A stretch of 64,000 nt of DNA from Pachypanchax playfairii (Eukaryota; Chordata; Actinopteri; Cyprinodontiformes; Aplocheilidae). Each line of letters begins with the position of its first letter. The stretch's first letter is position 1. The notes below the pieces were generated by a model, which saw nothing but the letters and a program-made list of their open reading frames with translations, had not been told where the DNA came from and did no database searches. Of the stretch, positions 23,895 through 33,329 are shown piece after piece. Position numbers and translations under genes: made by a program. The DNA lies in NCBI GenBank assembly GCA_006937955.1, contig SSNP01000109.1:94323-158322 (forward strand). Direction: 5' to 3'.

Positions 23895-24605
23895 ACAGCT
23901 CTTACTTTAGTTGTACAAGGTTTGGATAGCCCATAAAAGTGAGCCTGAGACTCTGTACTCTCGTAGCACCCCCCACAAAGTGCCCCAGGGAACCCAGTCA
24001 TAAGCCTTTTTCAAGTCCACAAAACACATGTGGATGAAAGAGGCAAACTCCCATGACCCTCTCAGCAACTTCATGCAAGTCAAGAGGTGGTTCACCTTTC
24101 CATGACCAGGGTGAAAGCCACACTGCTCCATCTGAATCTGAGGTTCAGCAATCGATCGTATCCTCCTTTCCAACACCTGGAGTAAACTTTCCCAAGGAGG
24201 CTGAGAAATGTGATCCTCCTATAGTTATATTCCCATTCTCCTTTTGGAAAATTGGGACCACCACCCTAGTCTGCCACTCCACAGGCATTGTCATGACCCT
24301 CCATGCAACATTGAAGAGGCGTGTCATTCACTACAGCCCCACAATATCCAGAGCCTTCAGCACCTCAAGGCAAATTTCAACCACTCCTGGCTCATTCAGC
24401 ATTGTAATAACTTCAGTGATCTCTGCCAGTGTGATGGATTTGACACCCCTAATGTGATCAGGCTTTGCTTTCACAGTGGTGGACATGGTGACTAATCTTA
24501 GGAGGTCTTGACAGTGTTCCTTCCACCATCTGACAATATCCCCAGTCTGGGTCAGTAGTTCCTCACCTAAACCAAAAGCAGCCTGTGCTGGGCTCTGTTT
24601 TACCT
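23895..24605 (-). mobile_element. LINE reverse-transcriptase fragment
   Basis: The minus strand encodes non-LTR reverse-transcriptase blocks: WQTRVVVPIFQKENGN, then LERRIRSIAEPQIQMEQCGF, then MCFVDLKKAYDWVPW, with frame changes between them. These correspond to the fingers and first palm motif (FVDLEKAFD in active relatives). The YADD-containing part and the 3' end are missing, so this is an internal fragment. This LINE type differs from the CR1/L2-like copies elsewhere in the window. It lies inside the second extra nfic intron. Confidence 0.75.
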
Positions 24606-24629
24606 TTCTGAGTTGACAAATGGTTTAAA

Positions 24630-24867
24630 TGGTAAATGGTAAATATCCTGTATTTGTATAGCGCTTTTCTAGTCATTCACACTACAAGGTTTTGCATTCA
24701 CCCATTTACACAACCCGATATGTAAACCGGGGGTAGAGGGTAGGGGCTAACACTCACACAACCCGATACGCAGATCGGAGGGCAACATGGGGTTCAGTGT
24801 CTTGCCCAAGGACACTTCGACATGTGGCAGTGGCAGCCGGGATCGATCCACCAACCTTCAAATTGGA
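24630..24867. repeat. dispersed SINE/MITE-like fish repeat, truncated by gap
   Basis: It starts with a tandem ggtaaat motif and contains the widespread fish repeat phrase gttcagtgtcttgcccaagg. A similar phrase, at lower similarity, occurs near 55290 and 62470. It stops at the assembly gap, so its right end is unknown. Confidence 0.5.
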
Positions 24868-24877
24868 NNNNNNNNNN
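24868..24877. other. assembly gap (10 N)
   Basis: Ten consecutive N bases. The left arm of the 2.1-kb palindrome starts immediately after them, so the join here should be treated with suspicion. Confidence 1.
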
Positions 24878-25339
24878 TTTTTGACAAACTTTCTAATATC
24901 TGTCTAAGAATGTTAGGAATCAATAAGCAAACCATATTTAAGTGGAATTTTGACCACTAATCAACATCAAATCAATTGGAATCTTTAGAATGTTACTCTG
25001 AATGACATCAAAGTCATTCTAAAGACAGAAGTTGGATCACAATCGGTCTAAGAGTGAATTCACATTCTCAGAACTTGAAAGGAAATATTTAATGTCAACA
25101 ACAAATCTAGTTGGAAGAGACATTGTTTCCATTTTCACAGGAGCCGATCTGGATTTGGAAAATATCAAGGTAAATGTGAAGAACCTAGACTTACAGCTCT
25201 CAGTCTGTTTGTTGAATAGTTTTCAAGTCCAAGAGGATTTCATCAAATACATTTTTTTTCTGAGTTTTCTTAAAAATGTAAACTGATATAAGTTTGATGG
25301 GTTAAAGATGGAATATGGAACATTTTCATAAAAAAGCTA

Positions 25340-26512
25340 CAGTGGGGCAAAAAAGTATTTAGTCAGCCACCAATTGTGTAAGTTCTCCCACTTAAAAAGA
25401 TCAGAGAGGCCTGTAATTTTCATCATAGGTATACCTCAACTATGAGAGACAAAATGAGGGAAAAAAATCCAGAAAATCACATTGTCTGATTTTTAAAGAA
25501 TTTATTTGCAAATTATGGTGGAAAATAAGTATTTGGTCAATAACAAAAGTTAATCTCAATACTTTGTTATATAGCCTTTGTTGGCAATGACAGAGGTCAA
25601 ACGTTTTCTGTAAGTCTTCACAAGGTTTTCACACACTGTTGCTGGTATTTTGGCCCATTCCTACATGCAGATCTCCTCTAGAGCAGTGATGTTTTGGGGC
25701 TGACGCTGGGCAACACAGACTTTCAACTCCCTCCAGAGATTTTCTATGGGGTTGAGATCTGGAGACTGGCTAGGCCACTCCAGGACCTTGAAATGCTTCT
25801 TACGAAGCCACTCCTTCGTTGCCCGGGCGGTGTGTTTGGGATCATTGTCATGCTGAAAGACCCAGCCACGTCTCATTTTCAATGCCCTTGCTGATGGAAG
25901 GAGGTTTTCACTCAAAATCTTACGACACATGGCCCCATTCATTCTTTCCTTTACACGGATCAGTCGTCCTGGTCCCCTTGCAGAAAAACAGCCCCAAAGC
26001 ATGATGTTTCCACCCCCATGCTTTACAGTAGGTATGGTGTTCTTTGGATCCAACTCAGCATTCTTTCCCCTCCAAACACGACAAGTTGAGTTTCTACCAA
26101 AAAGTTCTATTTTGGTTTCATCTGACCATATGATGTTCTCCCAATCCTCTTCTGGATCATCCAAATGCTCTCTAGCAAACCGCAGACGGGCCTGGACGTG
26201 TCCTGGCTTCAGCAGGGGGACACGTCTGGCACTGCAGGATTTGAGTCCCTGGCGGCGTAGTGTGTTACTGATGGTAGCCTTTGTTACTTTGGTCCCAGCT
26301 CTCTGCAGGTCATTCACTAGGTCCCTCCATGTGGGGATCCATCCAAATAAATTCTTTAAAAATCAGACAATGTGATTTTCTGGATTTTTTTCCCTCATTT
26401 TGTCTCTCATAGTTGAGGTATACCTATGATGAAAATTACAGGCCTCTCTGATCTTTTTAAGTGGGAGAACTTACACAATTGGTGGCTGACTAAATACTTT
26501 TTTGCCCCACTG
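25340..26512 (-). mobile_element. Tc1-like transposon, N-terminally deleted
   Basis: The terminal inverted repeats begin cagtggggcaaaaaagt and are about 168 bp long; they are flanked by the TA target duplication at 25338-25339 and 26513-26514. The element is 1,173 bp, shorter than the ~1.6 kb usual for fish Tc1 elements, because the 5' part of the transposase gene is missing. Confidence 0.92.
25661..26317 (-). pseudogene. Tc1-like transposase, catalytic part only
   Basis: A 218-residue open frame covers the end of the paired-type DNA-binding region and the DDE catalytic domain. The first Asp is in IIWSDETKIELFG, the second in FQHDNDPKHTA, and the Glu in SPDLNPIENLWRELK. A GGGNIMLWGCFS block lies between. 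Intact Tc1 transposases are about 340 residues with two N-terminal helix-turn-helix motifs; these are absent and the C-terminus is shortened. It is therefore non-autonomous, although the remaining frame is free of stops, which suggests fairly recent loss. Confidence 0.9.
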
Positions 26513-27092
26513 TAGCTTTTTTATGAAAATGTTCCATATTCCATCTTTAACCCATCAAACTTATATCAGTTTACATTTTTAAGAAAACTCAGAAAAAAAA
26601 TGTATTTGATGAAATCCTCTTGGACTTGAAAACTATTCAACAAACAGACTGAGAGCTGTAAGTCTAGGTTCTTCACATTTACCTTGATATTTTCCAAATC
26701 CAGATCGGCTCCTGTGAAAATGGAAACAATGTCTCTTCCAACTAGATTTGTTGTTGACATTAAATATTTCCTTTCAAGTTCTGAGAATGTGAATTCACTC
26801 TTAGACCGATTGTGATCCAACTTCTGTCTTTAGAATGACTTTGATGTCATTCAGAGTAACATTCTAAAGATTCCAATTGATTTGATGTTGATTAGTGGTC
26901 AAAATTCCACTTAAATATGGTTTGCTTATTGATTCCTAACATTCTTAGACAGATATTAGAAAGTTTGTCAAAAACATTGAATGTCCCTGCTGCTTAACCT
27001 AGGTTGATGAGAGTGTAACTCCAAATACATGATACATTACTCTAACTTAATGTTGTTTTTAGTCATAGTGATGGTATTTTGTCTTTCCCAAG

Positions 27093-27276
27093 GTGTGGAG
27101 GTTGGACTTGGTGATGGTCATCCTTTTTAAAGGAATTCCTCTGGAAAGCACAGATGGAGAACGACTGGTGAAAGGAAACCAATGTTCCAATCCCGTGCTC
27201 TGTGTCCAGCCTCGACATATCTCCGTCTCTGTCAAAGAGCTTGATCTCTACCTCGCGTTCTATGTACAAGAGAAAG
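27093..27276 (+). CDS. nfic: nfic exon 2c: end of DNA-binding domain
   Basis: This exon of 184 bp (61 codons plus one base) follows the acceptor ctttcccaag and encodes VWRLDLVMVILFKGIPLEST, then DGERLVKGNQCSNPVLCVQP and SVKELDLYLAFYVQEK. It contains the conserved CSNPxLCVQP cysteine motif and closes the NFI DNA-binding/dimerisation domain. It exits in phase 1 (G before gtatat), as vertebrate NFI exon 2 does. Added to the two preceding pieces it gives 532 bp, the canonical length of the unsplit exon. Confidence 0.96.
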
Positions 27277-27539
27277 GTATATATGGGCAGAGAAATGTTT
27301 TGTTGGTCTATTTTAATTTCATACTTTGATTCCTCAGTCAGCTCATATTAGCTCATTTTGAATTTGATGGCAGCAACATCAAAAAGTGGGAACAAACCAA
27401 ATAAGTAAAGTTGAAAAAATAATTGACACAATTCAAAAACAAATGGAGGAACATTTGATAACCAATTGGTTTAAGTGGCTATAGCTCAGTAATAGTATAA
27501 AAGGAGCATTTGAGAGAAGCAGAACCTCTTACATGTTAC
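27277..27539. other. nfic intron after exon 2c, unassigned start
   Basis: Plain intron; gctatagctcagtaatag at about 27478 resembles a box A, but no box B follows. Confidence 0.35.
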
Positions 27540-28434
27540 AATGTAGCCTGACCAATCAGATCCTTCATTCAAATGCAGACGGGTCTGACACCGGAGCCGC
27601 CCCCAATCATTTCCACGTCAAATTTTAGGACGGACCAATTACATATCACCTTTGTTATGGGTCATCCTGAAAACACAGAACTAGCATTTTCCACCCAGAG
27701 CACAACATTTAACATGGCGGACTCGGCTGTGGATGAAGTGTTTACTTCTGTGCTTTCTTCCATTTTGCAAATTGTTGGAACACAGGCTTGTCTTGCTTGG
27801 GGCGGTCAAATACCTGAACCGAGTGTGCAATGACACCTCATATTTGCAAGTTTTTGACAAAAAAGCGACAACTATCATTAATATTCGTCTTTTCTCCTCC
27901 ACTCTCCTGGTAAACAACTGAGTCATAACATAGTGACATAACACTGCACTGCCCCTGCAAATTAAACACACATGCTCCAAGCTGCGAGAGTCCGATGCAA
28001 GACACTAAGCATCACTGTTTTGTAGTTTTTTTACTTTCTAAAAATGTCTCGGCGGAAAAGCACATTTGGCTGCGAGGGTTACAGACTTTATTCATCATTT
28101 CTAAAGAACTGTCCAATTGCCAGAAATGGCTGGAGTTTCTCTCTGGAATCCCTCGTCTAACCAGCTACAGCATGTTTGTATGTGACCGTCATTTCACTGA
28201 TGGTGTCAGGAGCTTATCATGGACAACAACTAGCAGTGCTCAGTCATTATCTCAGGTTATGCCATGAGCTCCTGTCAGCCTCTGTCCTACAGTGAACTTC
28301 TGAAACCAACCCAGCCTTTGTCACTGTCCTCACTTCAGATCAGCTCTACTGAGTGGCGTCCTCCCACTCTGAACCATCCTCCCTCACAACCGGCTAGCAC
28401 CACCTGGCCCCACGTGTCCAGTCGGTGCTATACA
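27540..28434 (+). pseudogene. THAP/P-element-like transposon relic
   Basis: Two overlapping + frames around 28043-28210 resemble a THAP zinc finger broken by a frameshift. One frame starts MSRRKSTFGCEGYRLYSSF; the other reads CQKWLEFLSGIPRLTSYS followed by CDRHFTDG, which resembles the W and C-x2-H-F signature of THAP domains in P-element transposases. Upstream is an atggcggactc start-like segment at 27714. Its right side is interrupted by the Tc1 element at 28437, and related-looking sequence may continue after 29770. The assignment is tentative. Confidence 0.4.
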
Positions 28435-28436
28435 TA

Positions 28437-29768
28437 CAGTGGCTTGCAAAAGTATTCGGCCCTGTGCACCTGTGTATAATCTAATGTCAGTACAAATACA
28501 GCTGCCCTGTGACGGCCTCAGAGGATGTCTAAGAGAATATTGGGAGCAACAACACCATGAAGTCCAAAGAACACACCAGACAGGTCAGGGATAAAGTAAT
28601 TGAGAAATTTAAATCAGGCTTAGGCTACAAAAAGATTTCCCAAGCCTTGAACATCCCACGGAGCACTGTTCAAGCAATCATTCAGAAATGGAAGGAGTAT
28701 GGCACAACTGTAAATCTACCAAGACAAGGCCGTCCACCTAAACTCACAGGCCAAACAAGGAGAGCGCTGATCAGAAATATAGTCAAGAGGCCCATAGTGA
28801 CTCTGGATGAGCTGCAGAGATCTACAGCTCAGGTGGGGGAATCTGTCCATAAGACAACTATTAGTCATGCACTGCACAAGGTTGGCCTTTATGGAAGAGT
28901 GGAAGAAGAAAGCCATTGTTAAAAGAAAACCATTAAAAGTCCCGTTTGCAGTTTGCCACAAGCCATGTGGGGGACACAGCAAACATGTGGAAGAAGGTGC
29001 TCTGGTCAGATGAGACCAAAATTGAACTTTTTTACCAAAATGCAAAACGCTATATGTGGCGGAAAACTAACACTGCACATACTGTAACTCTGAATACACC
29101 ATCCCCACTGCCAAATATGGTGGTGGCAGCATCATGCTCTGGGGTGCTTATCTTTAGCAGGGACAGGGAAGCTAGTCAGAGCCAAATACAGGGCAATCTT
29201 TGAAGAAAACCTCTTAGAGTCTGCAAAAGACTTGAGACTGGGGCGGAGGTTCACCTTCCAGCAGGACAACGACCCTAAACATAGGCAACTATGGAATGGT
29301 TTAAAACAAAACATATCCATGTGTTAGAATGGCCCAGTCAAAGTCCAGATCTAAATCCAATCGAGAATCTGTGGCAAGATCTGAAAACTGCTGTTCACAA
29401 ACGCTGTCCATCTAATCTGACTGAGCTGGAGCCGTTTTGCAAAGAAGAATGGGCAAGAATTTCAGTCTCTAGGTATGCAAAGCTGGCAGAGACATACCCT
29501 AAAAGACTGGCAGCTGTAATTGCAGCAAAAGGTGGTTCTACAAAGTATTGACTCAGGGGGGCTGAATAATTACACACACCCACTTTTCAGTTATTTATTT
29601 GTAAAAAATTTTTGGAACCATGTATGAATTTCGTTCCACTTCTCACGTGTACACCACTTTGTATTGGTCTTTCATGTGGAATTCCAATAAAATTGATATA
29701 TGTTTGTGGCTGTAATGTGACAAAATGTGGAAAAGTTCAAGGGGGCCGAATACTTTTGCAAGCCACTG
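28437..29768 (+). mobile_element. Tc1-like transposon, near full length
   Basis: The ends cagtggcttgcaaaagtatt and its complement at 29746-29768 form terminal inverted repeats flanked by TA on both sides (28435-28436 and 29769-29770). The element is 1,332 bp and its family differs in sequence from the Tc1 copies at 25340 and 49042. It sits inside the THAP-like relic within nfic intron 2, just upstream of exon 3. Confidence 0.92.
28557..29551 (+). pseudogene. Tc1-like transposase with frameshifts
   Basis: The start at 28557 opens a paired-type DNA-binding domain (IEKFKSGLGYKKISQALNIP, then STVQAIIQKWKEYGT and the GRPPKLT hinge). The frame is lost near 28922. Catalytic segments continue in other frames: VLWSDETKIELFY (first Asp, ~29000), a FQQDNDPKH-like block near 29262-29282 with a short deletion after it, and SPDLNPIENLWQDLK (Glu, ~29340-29385). 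All domains of a ~340-residue transposase are present, but several indels prevent a single open frame, so it is inactive. Confidence 0.9.
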
Positions 29769-30044
29769 TAGATCTGGGATTGCTCTGTCTGAAAAAGGAA
29801 GGGCCATCTGGTATGATATTTTGAGCTGATTTGGAGGAATCGCCAGCGTCTGCCTACCATGATTTCTCTTTAGCCAATCACAGTAAATTAAGCTCATGCA
29901 AATCCAAAACTCCAAAAACTCAAAATCTCAAAATCTCGTGACAATCCATCTTGCAGCACAAGGTTAACTATATAATGTCAACGGGAACATTTTATCATAT
30001 ATTTTTTTATCCCAGATGTTGAAAGCTGTAAAATACAATGATTT

Positions 30045-30345
30045 AGGACCTTTAATGTTTTTAATGTAAATATGTTTTTTCAGGTAACACAACATTTGTA
30101 GGAGAATGCAACACTATTTGGAATGTAACTCAATGTTTTTAATGTAATGCAACATTTGTAATAACATACAATACAATTTTTAATATACGCACAATACAGT
30201 AATGCAATAACTATTTTGATGAAACTAAACATTTGTAACAATGCAATAACGTTTATAATGTAGCAATAATATTTGCAATGTTACATCAGTAACATGTAAT
30301 GTAAAGTGCTAACGTTTCTAACGTCATAACAATAACATTTGTAAT
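30045..30345. repeat. degenerate AT-rich tandem repeat (aatgtaatgcaacatttgtaat-like)
   Basis: About 300 bp of loosely repeated phrases such as caacatttgta, aatgtaatg and taacatttgtaat, with variable spacing of roughly 20-30 nt. No coding capacity. It ends about 150 bp before nfic exon 3. Confidence 0.55.
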
Positions 30346-30495
30346 AGAACCCATTAACATTGGCTGCACGGTGGCATGGTTGGTAACACTGTACAAGGTA
30401 GAATGTTTGTAATAACATGAGACTAATATGAGACTGTTGGGCTGCCCTGTGAGTCTGCAGGATTGTTTAAATTCTCTTGCTTTCTTTGTTTACAG

Positions 30496-30570
30496 AGGCG
30501 GAGCAGAGGAGTAGTCCTAGTCGTGCCAGAGTGAGTTCTGATCAAGAGGACAGTCAAATGGCTACCATAG
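30496..30570 (+). CDS. nfic: nfic exon 3
   Basis: This 75-bp exon lies between the acceptor tgtttacag and the donor gtgact, phase 1 in and phase 1 out. It encodes EAEQRSSPSRARVSSDQEDS followed by QMATI. The SDQEDS core matches the segment after the DNA-binding domain in mammalian NFIC. This region is a linker beyond the DNA-binding domain with no enzymatic motif. It is small and surrounded by large repeat-filled introns, but the phase match on both sides leaves little doubt. Confidence 0.92.
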
Positions 30571-31087
30571 GTGACTTTTTTATTCTTAGCATTCTGTTAT
30601 TATAACATGTTTACATGCACATGGAAAGTTTTAAGTCTGTTCCTAAAGCTACACAAGGTATCTGCCGCACAGATTAAAAGTGGAAGCTGGTTCTACAGGA
30701 GAGGGGCCTGATAACTAAAAGCTCTTCTTCCCATTCTCCTTTTAGAAACTCTGTGCAAGATACGCATGCATGGACGCGATGGTGACAGCACAGATTAAGT
30801 TACAATTAGCAACAGAACAGAACGGTTTTCTATATTCGATATGAAGAACTTATGATCAGGCAATAAAAACTAGAACAAATGTTATATTTGACACTATTTC
30901 ACACTAAAGAAGTCGGTGATTATTTTTTGGCGACCGTCTGACAGCTTGTAGTCACAGACAGCAGTCTAGTTCCACACACCTAACACACGAGTGTGTGTGT
31001 GAGAACACCAGTGGAGTTGTACAGTCAAGTAACTAGTGAGAAACAGCGAGATTTAGTGAGATGTATGTATGATACCGACAAATGTTT

Positions 31088-31255
31088 TGTGCATATAACC
31101 GTCAGCGCTGTGCATATAAGCGTATGGATTCTCTATGACACAGGAACGTGCCCAGCAGTTTTGTGCATATCAGCGTGTTGTGCATATAAGCGTGTTGTGC
31201 ATATAACCGTCAACCACTGTATGTGTACATATACATACATACATATATATATAAG
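31088..31255. repeat. tgtgcatataa(g/c)cgt repeats followed by (ta/ca) microsatellite
   Basis: The phrase tgtgcatata with variants of acc/agc-gt occurs five times between 31088 and 31210, followed by a cata/tata microsatellite to about 31250. No open frame of note. A similar atataca..ataagcacgcataa block near 34395-34450 suggests a dispersed repeat. Confidence 0.5.
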
Positions 31256-31699
31256 CAGGCATATGTGTAGAAACCACATGAATATCAGACACCACTGGGT
31301 AGGAAAAGGAGGTATAAAAGGTTCCTCACACCCAGTGCCCACAAGGGGGCGCTGGATGGAAGCACAAAAAACTCCCTTGGGGGGGGTGGTGAACAGATAC
31401 CACACTCACAGTGAGGTCATTTAGGGGCTTGTCTGCAATGTATGATAATGTGAATGTGTTGCAAGAAGAAATGTAAACACCGTCGCTGAGCAGCATGTTT
31501 TTGTCAGGAAACCACTGTCTTTGAAAGTCTGTCTGCCTCAGTTGGGCGTTTGTAGTAAGAGGGGGGGCAGGGGAGGGAGAACTGAGTGTCCCATCTGCAT
31601 TCTCCTAAGGGGAGTTTGGAGTGTTGACCTTTGGCTCAGCCAAAATAAGGTAAGGAGATACAGTATTAGAGCAGAACTGCAGAATTCAGGAGTCCCTTC

Positions 31700-32200
31700 A
31701 GTCCTTATGGTGCACTTTTTCCAGTGGAAGTCCAAAAACAGCTGAAATGAACTAAATCACATGAAAAACAGCCAATCACTCACTCCTCCACACTAAACCA
31801 AACCTGCAGCTTCTCCCAGATGACACCCATCCTTCCAGTGAGATCCTAACCACATCAATATGTGATACAGACCCCCAAGCTTTTTAGTCCGAGTGCTGCA
31901 AGATAAGGTTACATACTTTCCATTCTTTTTCCGAATTTGTCAATACGTTAGGTGACTGCCAGCTCGAATCAGCAGGTTCCCACGATCAGTAATCCAAATA
32001 TATCTGTCCTCCAGCGACAGAGCTTGGGTCGAGTCCGAGCATGGTGGTTCCCCCTTCACGAGCCTCAATTGGAGTGAAAATATTTTCCATAGTGTAAGTG
32101 ACCACGATCAAAATTCATAATTTTATATTCGAGGAATTTGCGGGTGGGAGACGCAGAGACGCTCAAAAAGCAGGGAAAAAGAAAAAAGGGGGAGGGGGGG
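31700..32200. repeat. dispersed repeat, copy paired with 16270-16750
   Basis: Same-orientation copy of the repeat at 16270-16750, with small differences throughout. It runs into the 32240-33070 repeat on its right. Related sequence with the same motif (cactggctggaaattggttg) recurs inverted near 52190-52230. Confidence 0.75.
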
Positions 32201-32239
32201 GGCTGACCAGAACAGAAAGCGTGTGCCTCACTGAGAGAT

Positions 32240-32884
32240 TTGCAGTGAGCTTTGCATACACTAATTTCCCTGTTCACTGGCTGGAAATTGGTTGTAAAAA
32301 ACAATAAAATCTGTATTTTTGATCAAAATACTTAAAATACAGAAAATATAGACTTGCTGCAAAAGATTTGTTGGCTACATGTTTAAACTGTTTAAATAAT
32401 CACATTATATACAGGCCCGTATTGGATATATTACTGATTTGATCATTAATAACTTACCAATTGTAGAAATACAGATTTATTCTGACTGGACTGATGAGTA
32501 AAAAGTCTGATCTGGGCCAAGAACACTGTTAGTTACCGCCGTGTTAAAACAGCCCCAGTATAAAAATGTCAGTGTTTCATGCAGATAGTGATTTTTAAAC
32601 CTTTTACACTGTCTCTCACAGACACACACACACAGAGACACACAGAGAGAGAGATGCACCGCTGCCTCTTTTTTTTCTCTTTCATCATGTATTGAGGTCG
32701 TTAGTGGAACTTGTTCAACAGATTTGCTAAAAAAAACACCTCACAAATCTTTTGTTTTTCTTCTTCACTTTGAATGTTTACACAGTGAAAGTAATGTTAC
32801 ATGTAACGGTTCGCACTTACCAAAAGCTGACACACACACGCATGCATTTTACCTTTTAAGTGCTAACTGCTGGGAGACAGAAGA

Positions 32885-32927
<43 letters not shown>

Positions 32928-33070
32928 CGCTGTGGGTTCAGTATTCTCTGCTTTTCTACACTGATTGAAACTGCTTCATTATGTTGTCAGATTGGAGTAC
33001 TACACGTGTCGTTCACATTTGCCACTGACAGAACTCACATGTCCGCCACTTTTTGCATAGTTTAGAGCAG
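32240..33070. repeat. dispersed repeat, inverted relative to 51530-52270
   Basis: Several landmarks occur in the same order but reversed at 51.5-52.3 kb: a tttgcatacact..attcactggct block, ttgctgcaaaagatttgt, and gcatagtttagagcagcgag. The copy here contains the poly(G) run and a (ca)/(ga) microsatellite at about 32619-32655. Probably hAT-derived: sequence near 33300-33330 (gtgagggaaacactg) resembles a hAT terminus. Confidence 0.6.
32886..32924 (+). repeat. 39-nt poly(G) tract
   Basis: Thirty-nine consecutive G residues, by far the longest homopolymer in the window. Such a run is expected to be length-unstable and able to form G-quadruplexes; its recorded length may be inexact. Confidence 0.95.
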
Positions 33071-33329
33071 CGAGTCGTACCAGCGCTGCTCTAACTTCAC
33101 TTCTTCACCTTGCCTTTGGGCTAAAAACTAAAGAGAAGTAATTTTGTCCTTAAGCCCCATCTCCTTGCTGCCTGCCACTGTGTTCACGGAAATCAACAGA
33201 GTCTCTAATGCTGCTGCTTCCGAAAGCAGAGAAAAAAAATTAAAAATATCGCATTTTGCAGCCGTGGCGCTGGAATTTCAGCCGTGGCGCAGCGCCACAG
33301 TAAAGCCTATGTGAGGGAAACACTGTCAT

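Larger units (their letters stand above)
24878..26974. repeat. 2.1-kb perfectly symmetric palindrome centred on a Tc1 element
   Basis: Positions x and 51852-x are complementary from 24878/26974 inward to about 25507/26345, giving 630-bp arms with no indel seen by eye. The outer 461 bp are flanking sequence and the inner 168 bp are Tc1 terminal repeats. The same 84-residue open frame appears at 25032-25286 (+) and 26566-26820 (-). The left arm begins at the N gap. The right-hand flank next to the Tc1 copy matches the end of the TTAA-flanked repeat seen at 2780-2821, but the left flank repeats that end inverted instead of continuing into the body of the repeat. This favours a misassembly through the Tc1 terminal repeats. 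Confidence 0.9.

Noticed and set aside
25032..25286. 84-residue frame MDHNRSKSEFTFSELERKYL.. present twice
   Set aside because: It exists twice only because of the palindrome. No known motif, and the duplicate is likely an assembly artefact. Its gtaaatg donor-like end is not enough to call an exon.
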